Of a stretch of 64,000 nt of DNA, positions 22,660-34,250 are shown in pieces. The DNA comes from Gymnothorax reevesii (Eukaryota; Chordata; Actinopteri; Anguilliformes; Muraenidae): NCBI GenBank assembly GCA_029721435.1, contig CM056577.1, forward strand, positions 116,992,219 to 117,056,218. Direction: 5' to 3'. The position numbers were made by a program, and so were the translations under genes. How positions within the stretch are numbered: position 1 is the stretch's first letter; each line of letters opens with the position of its first letter. The notes under the pieces were generated by a model, which saw only the letters and a program-made list of their open reading frames with translations, ran no database searches and was not told the origin of the DNA.

Positions 22660-25300
22660 TTTGATTGGCGCCGAACGCACTGGTGGCCTCTTAGTAATTA
22701 TATCCCCAAAAACCAGAGTGTTTTCGGATTGGATGCTGCGGCTGCAAATCTTGTGTGCACGTGAAAACAACTTTTCATGGGAATCGTGAAAATGAGTGAA
22801 TTTGTGGTGAATTTGAGTACGAACCCCTGTGAGTGAACATTTCCTGTAGTGACACCACTTGGGCAAACAGTATTTCTAAGTGCTACAACCATTTTGATGG
22901 GAATCATGTCAGACCTGTCATCAACGGTCACTACAGTGCCACAGCCAGTCTTAACATTTAATTTTTAGCTCACCTGACGAAGTCAGATGAGCTTATGTCA
23001 TGGCCTGTTTGTCGTCCGTCGTCCGTAAACAACATCTCCGAAGAAACCACTGGGCCTATGAAGCTGAAACTTGACCGGTACCTTCCTACCCATGAGGACA
23101 CCAAAGTTTGTTCAAGGCGTTCTGATCAGATTTCGAAAATCACACAATTGGCCATCTGAAAGCTATTAATGCACACATTCAGCTGAAATTTGCTACGTAG
23201 TTAGTACGTGGCAAGGTACATCACACATCTAGTTTGAGTTAAACTGCTTCTTAGACACTGTTGAGTGGTGAGGTGAGCTACAGGGCCCGTGGCACTAATT
23301 TTTTAAATTGCAGTAACTTGGCAGTCTCTCTCCCCCCCCCCCCATGGGAATTGCATGAAACTTAAAGTGCTCATCTCTGATGCACTGGTGATGCCTCATT
23401 GTTTTTGTGTGACCATATGACTCTTCCTGTAGCGCAGGGCTATTCAACATTATCCTGCAAGGGCCGGTGTGGGTGCAGGCTTTCATTCCAATACAGCACT
23501 TACACACCTGATACTACTAATCAAGCTCATTAGAAAAGACCCTTGGGGTTGATTAGCAGCATCAGGTTGGTGCTTGGTTGGAATGAAAGCCTGCAGCCAC
23601 ACTGGCCCTTTCTGGAGACGGTTGAATAGCCCTGCTGTAGCACCTCCACAAAGTTAAGCTTTGATTGGTGTTCAACAAAGACAAAATAAAATGCATGAAA
23701 GCATTTCATCAGATGACTTTATGACCCCAAAATGGGGTAACCAGAGGGAAGACCAGAATCACACCAAGTTCAGATCATTAAGTCAAAACCTCAATGTCCA
23801 AAGTCATGTTATATCTTGTGTGACCACCACGTGCTGTCATCACAGCTTGACAGTATTTTGGGAAGCACAGAGCAAGAGTAAACAATAGAGAAATTCAGTG
23901 ATCCTTAACTTAATTGGTTGTTTATATTTCCTAATACAATGACTAACCATTTTGTTGGGAATCCTGTGACCCTCCTTGTGATTATTTCAGGGGTTGAGAG
24001 AAGGCATGTTGGAGATGTTGGTCACCTTATGACCTTTGTAAAGTGCCACTACCTGGCCTAACTTAGAACTTAAAAAAATAGCATTTACTTTGACAGCTTT
24101 TATTGTGATGTTCACTGTTTACAATGATGTCAAAGTTGTACTTGTGCAGGTTGGCGGTTGGCAGAAGGCGTGATCAGGACACGCATAATATGGCAAGTAG
24201 CCTCGTTGGTTCTTTGCGTAAAATCCTCAAAAATGTGACTCCTGAACTATTAGAGAACCTGTTGGTGCAACGTGTAACACGACAGACCGGCATTACTATT
24301 TTAGATCCTTTATTTAGCGCACATAGAGATGGAGGTCTACAAGTGTAAGATGAGCCTTTTTGCCAACCATGTATCAAAACATTGACGTCCTCGTGAACAT
24401 CGCTGTAAGAATCGCATCAAACCTAAGGTGTTGATCCCTGATCCACAGAGGATGCGCCCTACAACCTTCCTGTTGCACAACCACCAGGTCAAACAATTTC
24501 CAAATGGAATAATTCAAGTTTTAAGGAGAATCACGTACTTTTTGATCTTTTTGTTGCAGAAAGAGGGCTTGTTATTTATATTGATCCCTCCTTAAGGCTT
24601 GCTATAGTGCCACCACCAGGCAAAACCTTTCACTTTTAAAAATAGCAGTAACTTAGTTTTTATGGGTATGGCATGAAACTACGTATTTATTTCTTGTGCG
24701 TATGGGACAAACCCTATTGTGTGACCCAGTGACCTTTTCTGTTGCACGACAGTCAGACTTCACATTTCCAAATCCAATGACTCAAAATGGCTTTGGTAAT
24801 CAAGTCACCCTTCTTTTTATTTTCTTTAATGCATAGAGAAGGGCTGTCATTGACATGTGTCATCCTATCACCTTTGCTGCTGCACCACCACCAGGTCAGA
24901 CTTAATATTTAAAAATGGCATGAATGCACTGTTTTATTTGGAATCCATTCAAATCTGATTTCAACATTCTTGGTGCATTGAGGAAGAAGTTACTGTTTGT
25001 GGTGGCTCAATAATATTTTCTGTAGCTCCTCAACTTGGTCAAATTTTACATTTCCCAATGCATTGACTCTATGTTGATCAGAATCATGTCGCGCTTGTTG
25101 AGATGTATTTCTGGTGCATACAGAAGGGATGTCACTGTTACTGATCCCCCTGAGACCAAAGTCTTTTATACATTTACTGAATCTGGAGCCCAGAGCAGTT
25201 CATTTGATTTTCTGGACTATAAACCCTGTCCTGTTGTACTCTCACCAGGCCAAAATCATTTTTCTCTCGTTGCAGTTGTTGCCCTCTGACAGTTCTGAGC
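22660..25300. repeat. degenerate dispersed repeat, unit about 120-150 bp
   Basis: Variants of the phrase GTGCCACCACCAGGTCAAA recur (near 22848, 22934, 24043, 24478, 24607, 24885 and 25235), linked to GGAATCATGTC / CTGTCATTGACATGTGTCA / GATGCACTGG phrases in a constant order. A segment at 22970-23280 begins AGCTCACCTGACGAAGTCAG with a short palindrome and ends GGTGAGCTACAGGGCCCG. This is an ancient tandem or mosaic non-coding repeat with no ORF. Confidence 0.5.
23435..23634. mobile_element. 200-bp hAT-like MITE
   Basis: Perfect 14-bp inverted tips CAGGGCTATTCAAC / GTTGAATAGCCCTG. The 8-bp target duplication is CTGTAGCG (23427-23434) against CTGTAGCA (23635-23642), 7 of 8 matching. The subterminal parts (GGCTTTCATTCC / GGAATGAAAGCC) are also inverted. 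Confidence 0.88.
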
Positions 25301-27084
25301 GCAGGGGCCGATTCGTCAACATTTGCCTGTTCAGAGCACATGTAGCCTATCCTCCAGTCACTCCGGACTGAATCTCCTGAATAAGCCAGATAAGTTTTTC
25401 GCTGAGCGGGCGATCGGCCATGAGCTATTGAGAAGTCCGTTAGCATTTCTTTTCTCCAAACATCATCTTTAAAACTACTGGCCGAATTCACTTTGAATTT
25501 GGAATGGCGCTTCCTTGGGACGTCCACCGCGATTGTTCACAGTTTTTAAGAAATTTTTCTTTTCTTTTTTTTTTCTTAAAGCATAAATCAATAATCATCT
25601 CCGTCACTGCAAGCCAGATTCACTTCAAAATTCATATGGAGCTTCCTTTCTTTGCCGTTGAGCGACCGAGGCCCTGGTCTCATTTTTGTTCTGTTGGTAA
25701 ACGTCGACTGGTTTAAATGGTTGATGCAATTGATTCTCAAGTTAAAATCGCATTTTATACTGCAGGAGATTTAACCTTCAACAAGTTGCTCGGGTAACCT
25801 TGGCAGTTTATACCACGCACTACAAGCGAAAAATTGTGTGAATGCCATAATTTGCTTGATTAATAAAACTAAACCTGTAATCAAATCAACACTGCAATTG
25901 AATGAAATAGTAGCTTCAAATTCACAAGCCAGAATGTCGAGCATTTTTAGGTTTTCCTGATGCTTTCCATTATTAGGCTGTGATCATCTGCAAACATACC
26001 ATATATGCTGTCTTTAAACAATTTACACCAAGCACAAATTAAAAACACCGCCAGCAATTTATTCGCACTGGGAAAATCTTTAGCCTATTTGAGACTTAAC
26101 GCAATCCAGATTCAAACATGGTCTTGAACAGTTTGTGGAGGGGCGCAAGTCAACATTGTCAACGCATGAAACAAGAAAGACGAAAGGGGGAGAGGGTTAT
26201 TTGGGAAAGGGAGGCGCCACAGAAGGAGGCAAAAAATTGACTGCCCCGTCGACTCTACCACGGGACGTGTTTCATGTACTAAATACGTTTATTGGCTGTT
26301 TATGAACAATTGCATACCGGCTCGTTGTTGGCCTCAACCTTCATGAATTAAATTTCAAATCTAGAGACGTTCCGGGACTCCTTGGATCGACAGGAATTCC
26401 AAGAACGAGTGCGTAATGAAACAGACAGCGACATTGGGTGATCTGAAGTCCGAGACAACCATCCTCCTTGGGGTGATTTGTTTTTTGTAGGTAGGCTACT
26501 AGTGAGGAAATAACATGCATAAGTAATTGATGGATGGACAACGCGCTTGACATGTCTGTTCTTCGCGGCGTACGGAGAATTCTCGCCGATCGTAAGGGGG
26601 GTCGGTGCGCACAGAAGAAAGAACACAACAAAGGCAAGTATCCTTTCGCCTTACCCGGTCTGAAGCAACATTCGCTGTATTGCACAGCGGAACATCTGGA
26701 GTTCGGCTATGTTGGCAGCCAGCTTTATTGCTTAAACTTTTATACATTGTCCAATGTCATGTTTTTTAATAATTTACGGATTTTGTTCATCCTCTTTAAC
26801 TTCCAAGTTAGACCCAACCATGGAAACCTGCCTCTTGGCTTTTTTAAAACATGTTCATTGTCATCATACTATGTAAAAATGCAGTCTTTAGACATTGAAT
26901 TCACTGAAACATGTTAGAAACTCTGATTTTATGATCGAATGTCGTTTTTTTTCGTCTTGGAAATTTAGTGGCTTTGTTTAGAATTTAGCGAAGACTTCGG
27001 CTCGCCGGTATTTTCGTTTTTACTCCCTGTATACCTTCATATACCCGTAATTGATTAAATAGCCTATTTGGCTGCCAGGCTACA
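25301..27084. other. intergenic stretch, possible tmem200b 5' region
   Basis: No coding exon was recognised. CpG density rises around 26170-26660. Because tmem200b has an upstream non-coding exon (see the acceptor at 29671), its promoter could lie here, but nothing in the sequence fixes it. Confidence 0.3.
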
Positions 27085-27325
27085 GGGAGCTAAAATGCTG
27101 GATCTGTAATTTCATTGGCAGAGGCTATTCGCCCAGCCACGGCTCAGCGCGAAAGATCAAGGAGCGGGCGGATTATAAAATGAAATCTCTTATTGGCCCA
27201 ACTACGGGGCAAATAGCAGAAGTGCCTCCCTCATCCGTTCCACCGCGGTGCGAATAGCAGAACTGCTTCTCTAGATAGCCGACCCCTTTCCCCCAATTCA
27301 GCCTGCTGCGGGGCGAATAGCTACT
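27085..27325. repeat. GCGAATAGCAGAA-type imperfect repeats
   Basis: Three direct variants (GGGGCAAATAGCAGAAGTGC about 27206-27225, GTGCGAATAGCAGAACTGC about 27248-27266, GGGGCGAATAGCTACTTCC about 27311-27329) and one inverted copy (GAGGCTATTCGCCCAGCC about 27121-27138), spaced by roughly 40-80 bp. Confidence 0.55.
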
Positions 27326-27827
27326 TCCAGTTTGGCAAGCCATTTATTCTTTTTTTTTAAATAACGTTAACGCTAATGATAACGATAAAGCGAGCAATGC
27401 GTATTTACGGAATTTTAGTGTTAATGGTCGTAAAAAAAAAATCAGTTTTCAGTAATGGTTCATTCGATATAAGTGACACACAAACTAGTCTACCGACGTT
27501 TTACATTAAATTAGTCGTGACACGAGGTAGTCAGCCGTATTATTCACACGGAATCTGCGCCTTGCCTTTGGGCACACAACTTATAATTGCACCAGAACTT
27601 GACAGCAATTAAAATACTCCGCTCAGCCGAGTGAACACGAGGCTGTGCTTAAATGCTCAGTAACCGCTTCCGTATAGGTGCCTTTTTATGTTCTCTTAAA
27701 AACAGTGGTTATGGCTTTGGCAACAGGCAATGCGAAGATCACTGGTACTCACACTCATATTACCCTGCACCTCCATCCCGGCTTTTAATGAGTGTAGTTT
27801 AGGAAAAAAGCATACCTCTTGAGTCTG

Positions 27828-27830
<3 letters not shown>

Positions 27831-27872
<42 letters not shown>

Positions 27873-27884
27873 CGCGCGCGCGCG
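27831..27884. repeat. (TG)n(CG)n compound dinucleotide run
   Basis: About 17 TG units run directly into about 10 CG units with no interruption, a strictly alternating purine-pyrimidine tract. Confidence 0.95.
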
Positions 27885-29138
27885 TATGTGCATTCAGTGC
27901 GACACAATTTTGCTTTACCTACATTTTTGATCGATCTCAGACATTGAAAAATCGTGGCCGGCGAAGCTGAGCAGGGCATTTTAACGTGCAATCAATTCTA
28001 GAGATACTTACTGTACAGGGGATTGTTTGAGCTGTTTTGCCTACCCGCCAGCCCAGTGGTTCTCAATAGCCAGTCAGAGGTTTGTCATGTTCCATCACAT
28101 GTCAAATAACCTTGCCCGGGGCTCAGGGCTTTGGCATGTTTGTCAGTGAGCCTGCTGTTTCCCCACTCATGGGAAGAGTAAACCGATTTGGTCAATTGTA
28201 GTGTTGCTTTTCCAGTGTGTAATCCTGTGATTTATAGCCCCTGACTACAAAATTGCATTTAAGATGGAGCAGCTCACCTTCATTCCACAGATTCAGATAG
28301 CTCCCTCAGTCATTATGCATGTTGTGTGGATAAGATTGTTTTAACCTGAGGTTTTAACTCTAGCCAAGCATTCTAGAATGGACCGACTTCATGCAAGGTC
28401 TGAAAAAGATAATACATTTTTCACTTATTAGTCAAGACCGCCAGGTTAGTCTGGACTCCACGCAGCTTTACAAATATGTCAGAGCACTAAAAGATTTTGT
28501 GAATGTTTCAAAATTGAATTTGACTGAAGTGTCATTGTTGCTGTTGTGAATTACATGCTTAAAAGTGAAATTAGTATCAGTCACAAAGACCCTGAAAAAC
28601 ATTTCAGCAAACCACAGAGGTGAAAAGTCTAAGATTCTAATGAACATTCTGGGGTTACATGGAGTACAATACAGAGCAAAACTGATGTGGTGAACAAGAG
28701 CACAATGGTGAAATACGATGGCAAAAAAAAAAAAAAAAATGTCATGGATTTTGACAGCAGACAGCTTTTGGAATTGAAGTTGAAATTACTTAATTGTTTT
28801 GCTTTTACATTCTACAGCAAGGGTTCACAAAATCTTTCAAGGTTAGTTTTGGTGGGTGTCCGTACTGTCACCATATGGATTGATTCACCCATCTTAAAAA
28901 GTCTTAAACTTGATTACATAGTGATATTTTACTTATTTTATGCATTGTATGCCATGTACACAAAACCATAAGCAGTAATTGCTATAGACATTTGTTTCTG
29001 AATTACATGAATATTTTAGAGTTTAGCTTTATATTGACATCACCTAGTTGATAAAAAATTGTCTCGTGTTAAAATTCTGCCACTGTCTTTGAGGTTGGAA
29101 CAAAAATTAGAGTGCATGGGGTTTCCAAGAACCTTATG
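27885..29138. other. intergenic or tmem200b intron, nothing recognised
   Basis: AT-rich, with a poly-A tract at about 28723-28739. No ORF or repeat ends were seen. Confidence 0.4.
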
Positions 29139-29149
29139 AGACCCACTTT

Positions 29150-29320
29150 TTTCGATAGTTATTCAGTGTAGAGAGACAGGAAGGTTGGGGAGAAGAATGG
29201 GGTTAGACATGCGGTGAATTATCTGTGCTGGAATCGAACCCAGGTCGCTGCAGGAAAGACACAGCCTTTATGGTACGCACGCTTAGACCGATGAGCCACC
29301 AGGGCCCCCTCGACCATGTA
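29150..29320 (-). mobile_element. tRNA-derived SINE
   Basis: On the minus strand a tRNA-like head carries A box TGGCTCATCGG (29288-29298) and B box GGTTCGATTCC (29230-29240). It is followed by a non-tRNA body (CCCCATTCTTCTCCCCAACC, CCTGTCTCTCTACAC). Exact 11-bp target duplications AGACCCACTTT flank it (29139-29149 and 29321-29331). These are the marks of LINE-mobilised SINE insertion. It is not a functional tRNA gene: the anticodon arm is not convincing and the head runs into a SINE body. Confidence 0.85.
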
Positions 29321-29670
29321 AGACCCACTTTATTACAGTTTTTTGGAAAAAACACGGAAATTTAATCCTCACAATGTAGATAAAGAGCTTTAGGAAATGC
29401 ATCCATCCTTTCCCCATCGATGATGAAACTAGACTTGATAGGAAAGTCACAGTGTAACACCACCTGAGTAACGTAAATTTTAACTGCATTCAGGCTATCT
29501 GGCATTTTTTTTCTGCCCATTCCATCCCAATAATGTACTTCTAGCAGTCAACCATCCTCTGTGCTCCCTGCAAAGGCAGAATTTTGCTGAATAAATGAGA
29601 ATAGTTATAAAATTGAAGTTGTATTTATCATTGTGTCCTGTGGGGGGCGCTAAGTTGCATCTTATTTTTG

Positions 29671-29673
29671 CAG
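29671..29673 (+). other. splice acceptor before tmem200b coding exon
   Basis: TTATTTTTGCAG at 29662-29673 is a good acceptor, 15 bases before the ATG at 29689. The coding exon therefore carries a short 5' UTR piece, and an upstream non-coding exon must exist. Confidence 0.65.
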
Positions 29674-29688
29674 CATCCCGTTAAAGGT

Positions 29689-30816
29689 ATGACAGCCACT
29701 GGAGCCACTCGCACTGAGGGAACACAGGAGCCTCGGTCACACCACGGACGGCTGGCCCGTTTCCACTTCCACTCCCGGAAGAGGAAAGAGAGGGCGATCC
29801 GGGCTCAGCTGCGGATCCGGTCCTCCCCAGGGGCCTTCCTGCTGCTGGGCGTGTTTGTGGTAATGGTGGGAGTGGCAGTGGCGGCGGTTGGGTACTGGCC
29901 ATACCGGACAGCGCTGTTTGGCCAGGTGAGCATGGAGGTGGAGCTCAGGCGCCCTCAGGTGGCAGGCTGGGGCCTGGGGGCCAAGGGCGGCCCTTTCTCC
30001 AGCGAGCGGCTGAAGCTGCTGGGGCCTGTCCTTATGGGTGTAGGGCTCTTCATCCTCATTTGTGCCAACAGTGTGCTCTACGAGAATCGCGACCGAGAAA
30101 CCCGGCAGCTGCTGGCTCAAGCGGAAGCCGCTGTTAGCTCTGTTTCTGCCTCGGTGCCTGTTGAGGCACCTTCCCGCGGCCAAGACATGCTCAAGCAGTA
30201 CCGGTGGGTGACCCCATCTGCCGGCAATCTTGGCCTCCGCCACCTGGGGGCAGTGGTGGGCTCTGAGCCTGCTCTTCTCCAGCTTCCTGCTTTAGAGAGC
30301 AAGTGGGCAGATTTGAGCCGCCCGCCAGCTGCACTGTGGCCTGACACAAGCTCTCTCAAAAAAACTCCGTCACCCCCTATTTCTCTGCGCTCTGTCAGCT
30401 CAGACTCCTGCAACATCGGTGAGCTCAACCTCTCAGTCCTCACCGCTGAATCAATGATGACTCCGCCCCATGATGGAGACTGTTATGAGGACATAGCTCC
30501 CCCCAGACGCTGCTACAGTGTGGGCAGCAGAACTCAGCCCCACCAAGAGAGGGGGCGATTCATCCGGCAGATATCTAGCCCCCATGTCAGTCTGAACATA
30601 CCGGACCTGCACTCCGGGACCCTGGTCTTGCTTGCGCCAGACACCGCCTTAAACAAACCTCGGGGACACTGCAGCTGGCCTCAGCTAGACCTGAGTGGGG
30701 CCCGGAGATACCTAAAGCTGGAGAACAAGGAGGACTCAGTTGACAAGCTGCTGGATAAGCTAGAGCTGCAGTCTTCCCATCACGATACCAGCTACGGCTC
30801 GGGCCCCTTCCAGTGA
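29689..30816 (+). CDS. tmem200b: transmembrane protein 200B-like
   Basis: A 375-residue protein in one coding exon. The start chosen is ATG 29689-29691 (MTATGATRTEG); upstream codons belong to the splice acceptor. Architecture: a basic cytosolic N-terminus (RFHFHSRKRKERAIRAQLRI), a first transmembrane helix at about residues 46-70 (GAFLLLGVFVVMVGVAVAAV) followed by GYWPYR, a short loop, and a second helix at about 107-128 (LLGPVLMGVGLFILICANSV) followed by YENRDRET. A long, Ser/Pro-rich C-terminal tail then runs to residue 375. The GYWPYR and LYENRD motifs after the two helices are TMEM200-family signatures. Molecular function is not established. Linkage with srsf4 (adjacent in human 1p35) favours TMEM200B over A or C. 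Orientation is the same as srsf4, about 8.7 kb downstream. Confidence 0.88.
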   Translation: MTATGATRTEGTQEPRSHHGRLARFHFHSRKRKERAIRAQLRIRSSPGAFLLLGVFVVMVGVAVAAVGYWPYRTALFGQVSMEVELRRPQVAGWGLGAKGGPFSSERLKLLGPVLMGVGLFILICANSVLYENRDRETRQLLAQAEAAVSSVSASVPVEAPSRGQDMLKQYRWVTPSAGNLGLRHLGAVVGSEPALLQLPALESKWADLSRPPAALWPDTSSLKKTPSPPISLRSVSSDSCNIGELNLSVLTAESMMTPPHDGDCYEDIAPPRRCYSVGSRTQPHQERGRFIRQISSPHVSLNIPDLHSGTLVLLAPDTALNKPRGHCSWPQLDLSGARRYLKLENKEDSVDKLLDKLELQSSHHDTSYGSGPFQ

Positions 30817-31501
30817 GAGATGCTCCGGACAGCCATTTCGGTGAGGGTAGCGGTTACACCGAAGTAGTCTAGTCGCTGCGACTGATTTGAGGGAGCCATG
30901 TTGTAGAAGACCACTCTTGGGAGTTACTGCTGACTGGATAGAAATCTCTCACTAGTGGATTTATGCTTAGTCTCCTTGCTGTTATGGTCGGTTGAGCTTC
31001 TTAGTCTTCTTAATGGCGTGGAGGAACTTTCCCCCTGGATCCTGTTCTTTATTTCAGCTGGTCTGTATTCTGGAGCCACAGATCAGCGGGTCTGCTTGTT
31101 TCCTTGGGGGAATAATTCTCGTTGATGACCTGATACAGACAGGAGCGCTGGCAGGAGGCGAAGTGGAATTGATTTTGCGGTTTTTTCTTTTTTGACGATT
31201 GCTGAGGTGGAACAATGCGCAGGTCTCACACTGTCACGGGACGCTGAATTGATTGGATGGCGATTTTTTTTTTCCTGCAGAACTGCGTGTGGCTTTCCAT
31301 TAACTAGAGGAATGGATGTTGTCTGTCTGGTGCCAAAAAAATGTCAGATGCTCTCAAGTCTCCAGTTGGTAGCAATCATAGCAGAACCTCCACACCAGGG
31401 AAGGCCCAAGCCACCTGGGGAGAGTCTGTGGGACAAAGCAGGTGTTTCATACACCCGTATGAAGATCTATGCAGAATATGGGTCATCCTCTCGGCTGCAA
31501 T

Positions 31502-31507
31502 AATAAA
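31502..31507 (+). terminator. polyadenylation signal AATAAA (tmem200b, proximal)
   Basis: Canonical hexamer in AATAATAAAATG, about 690 nt after the tmem200b stop. Confidence 0.5.
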
Positions 31508-31829
31508 ATGCACTGTATGTATTTTGATGTACTCATATATGATATGCAGTCCTTGTTCGATTGATCACGGAGTATGCATCTCATCCACCAGCATGTTTTC
31601 TTCCTCCATACTGTGCTCTAAATCCAACTAAACAAACCAGGTTTCTTGGGTTTAATCATTGGTGTTCCTTGTCCAGTGCTCAGTCCTCATGGCACTGTAC
31701 TTGGCTGTGATTTGTACACTGATCAGAACCTGCATTGGCCTGAAACGAGATCTTTCTGACAGAGCTGAATGATCAATATTGTTGTCTTGCGGCTAGATCT
31801 GTATTCTTGATTATCTGCAGAATGTGAGC

Positions 31830-31835
31830 AATAAA
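31830..31835 (+). terminator. polyadenylation signal AATAAA (tmem200b, distal)
   Basis: Canonical hexamer in GAGCAATAAAGAAAGG, followed by TG-rich sequence (GTGGTGTGTTTG at about 31862-31873) as expected of a downstream element. Confidence 0.6.
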
Positions 31836-31869
31836 GAAAGGCTTGATGTCATACAGAGGCCGTGGTGTG

Positions 31870-33513
31870 TTTGAGCCATTCCTCATCTGTTGCAAATGGA
31901 GGGATGGAGAGAAGGAGAGAAGGATGGATGGAGGAAAAGGGTTGCGGTCCTCCTTTATTCTCTCAAGTGTCCGTCTGATCCTCTCTTCATCCCGGAGTCA
32001 TTTTTGTCCTGTCTGTTAGCGGTCTGTTGGCTGTTGGTACCAAAGAACACAGACATGTCAGAAAGAAGAACATATATGTCAATGCACTGGTACCCATGCA
32101 GATATCGTGGGTAATATCCTCCGCACTGCTCCGCTCCTTGATGTGAGTATATTTGGTGCCCTCATTTTCTGACGTGTGCAACCTTCTCTACCTAGTATGT
32201 AATTAAAACCACCCTTCTGGCTCTTTTAATTTACATCTAAACGGAATTGCTGGAGTGTTTTTTTTAAGTCTTATTTACTCAAGATCTTCTTTAACAGAGC
32301 TGATCTGAGATTCTGCTTCCCTAGAGTGGAGTTCCCCATATAATACTGGTCATTTATTTATCCTTTGTGAGTGTGGCGACCCATAAATAGACAGACAGGT
32401 CCCTGGGTCCAAAGGATGCTATTTCCCTTTTCCATGTGGCAGGGATTTCCATCAGTAAGCATGTGAGATGTGTGGACTGAGAGAGGCCCACGACTTCCAA
32501 CTGTAAACACTGCTGGGCAAAACTGGAGTGTATCTACAAATGGTGTGTGTTTGTGTCAGTGTGGGAAGGACTTGAGGAACCTGTAGCACCCATCAGCAAA
32601 TACAGGCAGACAAAAGAAATTGAAAAAGCAACATGCTTTAATCTGCATTTATTTTATTGATAGAATGCCAGTTATATACTGTATATAATGTTCAATTTTC
32701 TGTGCAAGTGTAGGTGTTTGCAGTGGATGTGTTTATAGTAATGGGTGTGCATGACGGCGTATGCGCTGCTGTGCGTAAGTGAAAAGACGAGGGGAAATTA
32801 TGATAATTTAACGTGTCGTGGAGAGGGAGAGGTCCGCTGGTCGAAAGGGTGAAGCCACCTGGATTTTAAATGCGCTGAGCTTTTCTTTTTTCTCCAGTGT
32901 TACATCCCAATCCCAGCTTTGTTGGCGGGTTCACTAGTTTCCCTCGGCTGCAGGCGTGAGTTTGGAAACAGCTTTGGGAGATGTTGAGGGAACATGGGGA
33001 AGGAAGTCAGGGTGGGGGTTGGGTACTGAGTAAAAGGGAAGAAAAGAGAGGAGGCTGACCGTCTGTCCTTGATAAGTGAAGGTAGGATCAAAAAGTGTTC
33101 TGGAAAAAGTGCTCTTCCCTCTCCTCAAACTGGAAATCCCCTTCAGAGTTCATCAGGGTGTCAGATGAGTGAGACGCAACACCATTCGATGTTTTCAACA
33201 GCTCCCAAGGGATTTTTACTCTGACCTGCACGTGTTTTTCGACGAAGTGGGAGATTAAAAAACAGTATATGACTCGAGCACAGACAATAGTGTTTGCTGG
33301 GGGCTTCTGTGACCTTTTGTCGACCTTGCTCTATTTTGCACTTCTCTAATGCTTTTTCAGTCACCCCTCTCATGTTATGCTCTGTGTGTTTGGTCTGGGT
33401 GGGTCTGTACACAAGCTCACCATCTGCTAGCCTCTCATACTAGAACCTGAGGGAAAACCCGATCGAGGCTGGCCTAGAGGTCCATACTGTCCTCCAATAT
33501 GCTACTATGAACA
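31870..33513. other. intergenic stretch without recognised features
   Basis: No exon, RNA gene or transposon terminus was identified. Short ORFs lack family motifs. Confidence 0.4.
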
Positions 33514-33702
33514 TACGGTGCCATCAGAAAAGTATTTTCCCCCTTTCTGATCTCCTCTATTTCTGCTAATAATGTTTCAGATCATCAAACTAATTTTAAG
33601 ACAAAGACAATTTGAGTAAAAACAATATGCAGCTTTTAAATGATAATTTCATTATTGAAGGCAAAGAGTTATTTAAAACCTTTATCACCCTTGTGAAAAA
33701 AA

Positions 33703-34250
33703 TACACTGCCCGGCCAAAAAAAAGGTCACCGTTTGGAAATTAATGAACAAATTCTAGAATTGGATCATTATTGCGGTTACTAATATGTTTCAGCTGGCA
33801 ATAATCATTTTTCCCCTGACTGATGAAGCGCATCGCTACTCATTTCTCAAAAAATCATGTTGGAAGACACATCCCTTGCTGGTGAAAAAGATGTAACAGT
33901 ATTTCAGAACAGGCAACTTATTGGCCCGTATTTAGCAAAGAAAATCATGAATGCAAAAACAAGTATGAGGAATCATTTTCACAAACATATTTGCCACCAC
34001 CAAGTCCTGATCTTAGAAACAGTAAAAGTTATTGGGATGTGCTCAAGAAAGACCACCGAGTGGTTCAACCATTATGTCGAGAAGACAAGATCTTGGCCAA
34101 AAATTATGGCATGTAGGTTCAAAAATACATGTTCTGGCATTGCATACAGTTGTCAAAACAATGACAAAATGAATATGCACTGTAATCAAAGCTACAGGGG
34201 TTCCAACTAAATATTTGAGTGTGCGACTTTTTTTTTGGCCGGGCAGTGTA
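33703..34250. mobile_element. 548-bp non-autonomous Tc1 element
   Basis: Perfect inverted ends: TACACTGCCCGGCCAAAAAA at the left and its complement ending GGCCGGGCAGTGTA at the right, with TA at both borders. The interior contains transposase-derived scraps with frames broken. It is inserted in the outermost Tc1 copy. Confidence 0.88.

Noticed and set aside
26341..26917. Overlapping ORFs on both strands as a possible gene
   Set aside because: No domain, no splice-consistent structure, and several equal-length frames on both strands; better seen as CpG-richer non-coding DNA.
29220..29310. Functional tRNA gene on the minus strand
   Set aside because: A and B boxes are present, but a SINE body follows and an 11-bp target duplication flanks the whole unit.
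29681..30443. Antisense open frames across tmem200b
   Set aside because: Shadows of a GC-rich coding exon with no family motifs; the sense frame has two transmembrane helices and TMEM200 signatures.
33857..34210. 117-codon frame as a gene
   Set aside because: It lies within the 548-bp TA-flanked Tc1 MITE and has only scraps of transposase-like sequence.
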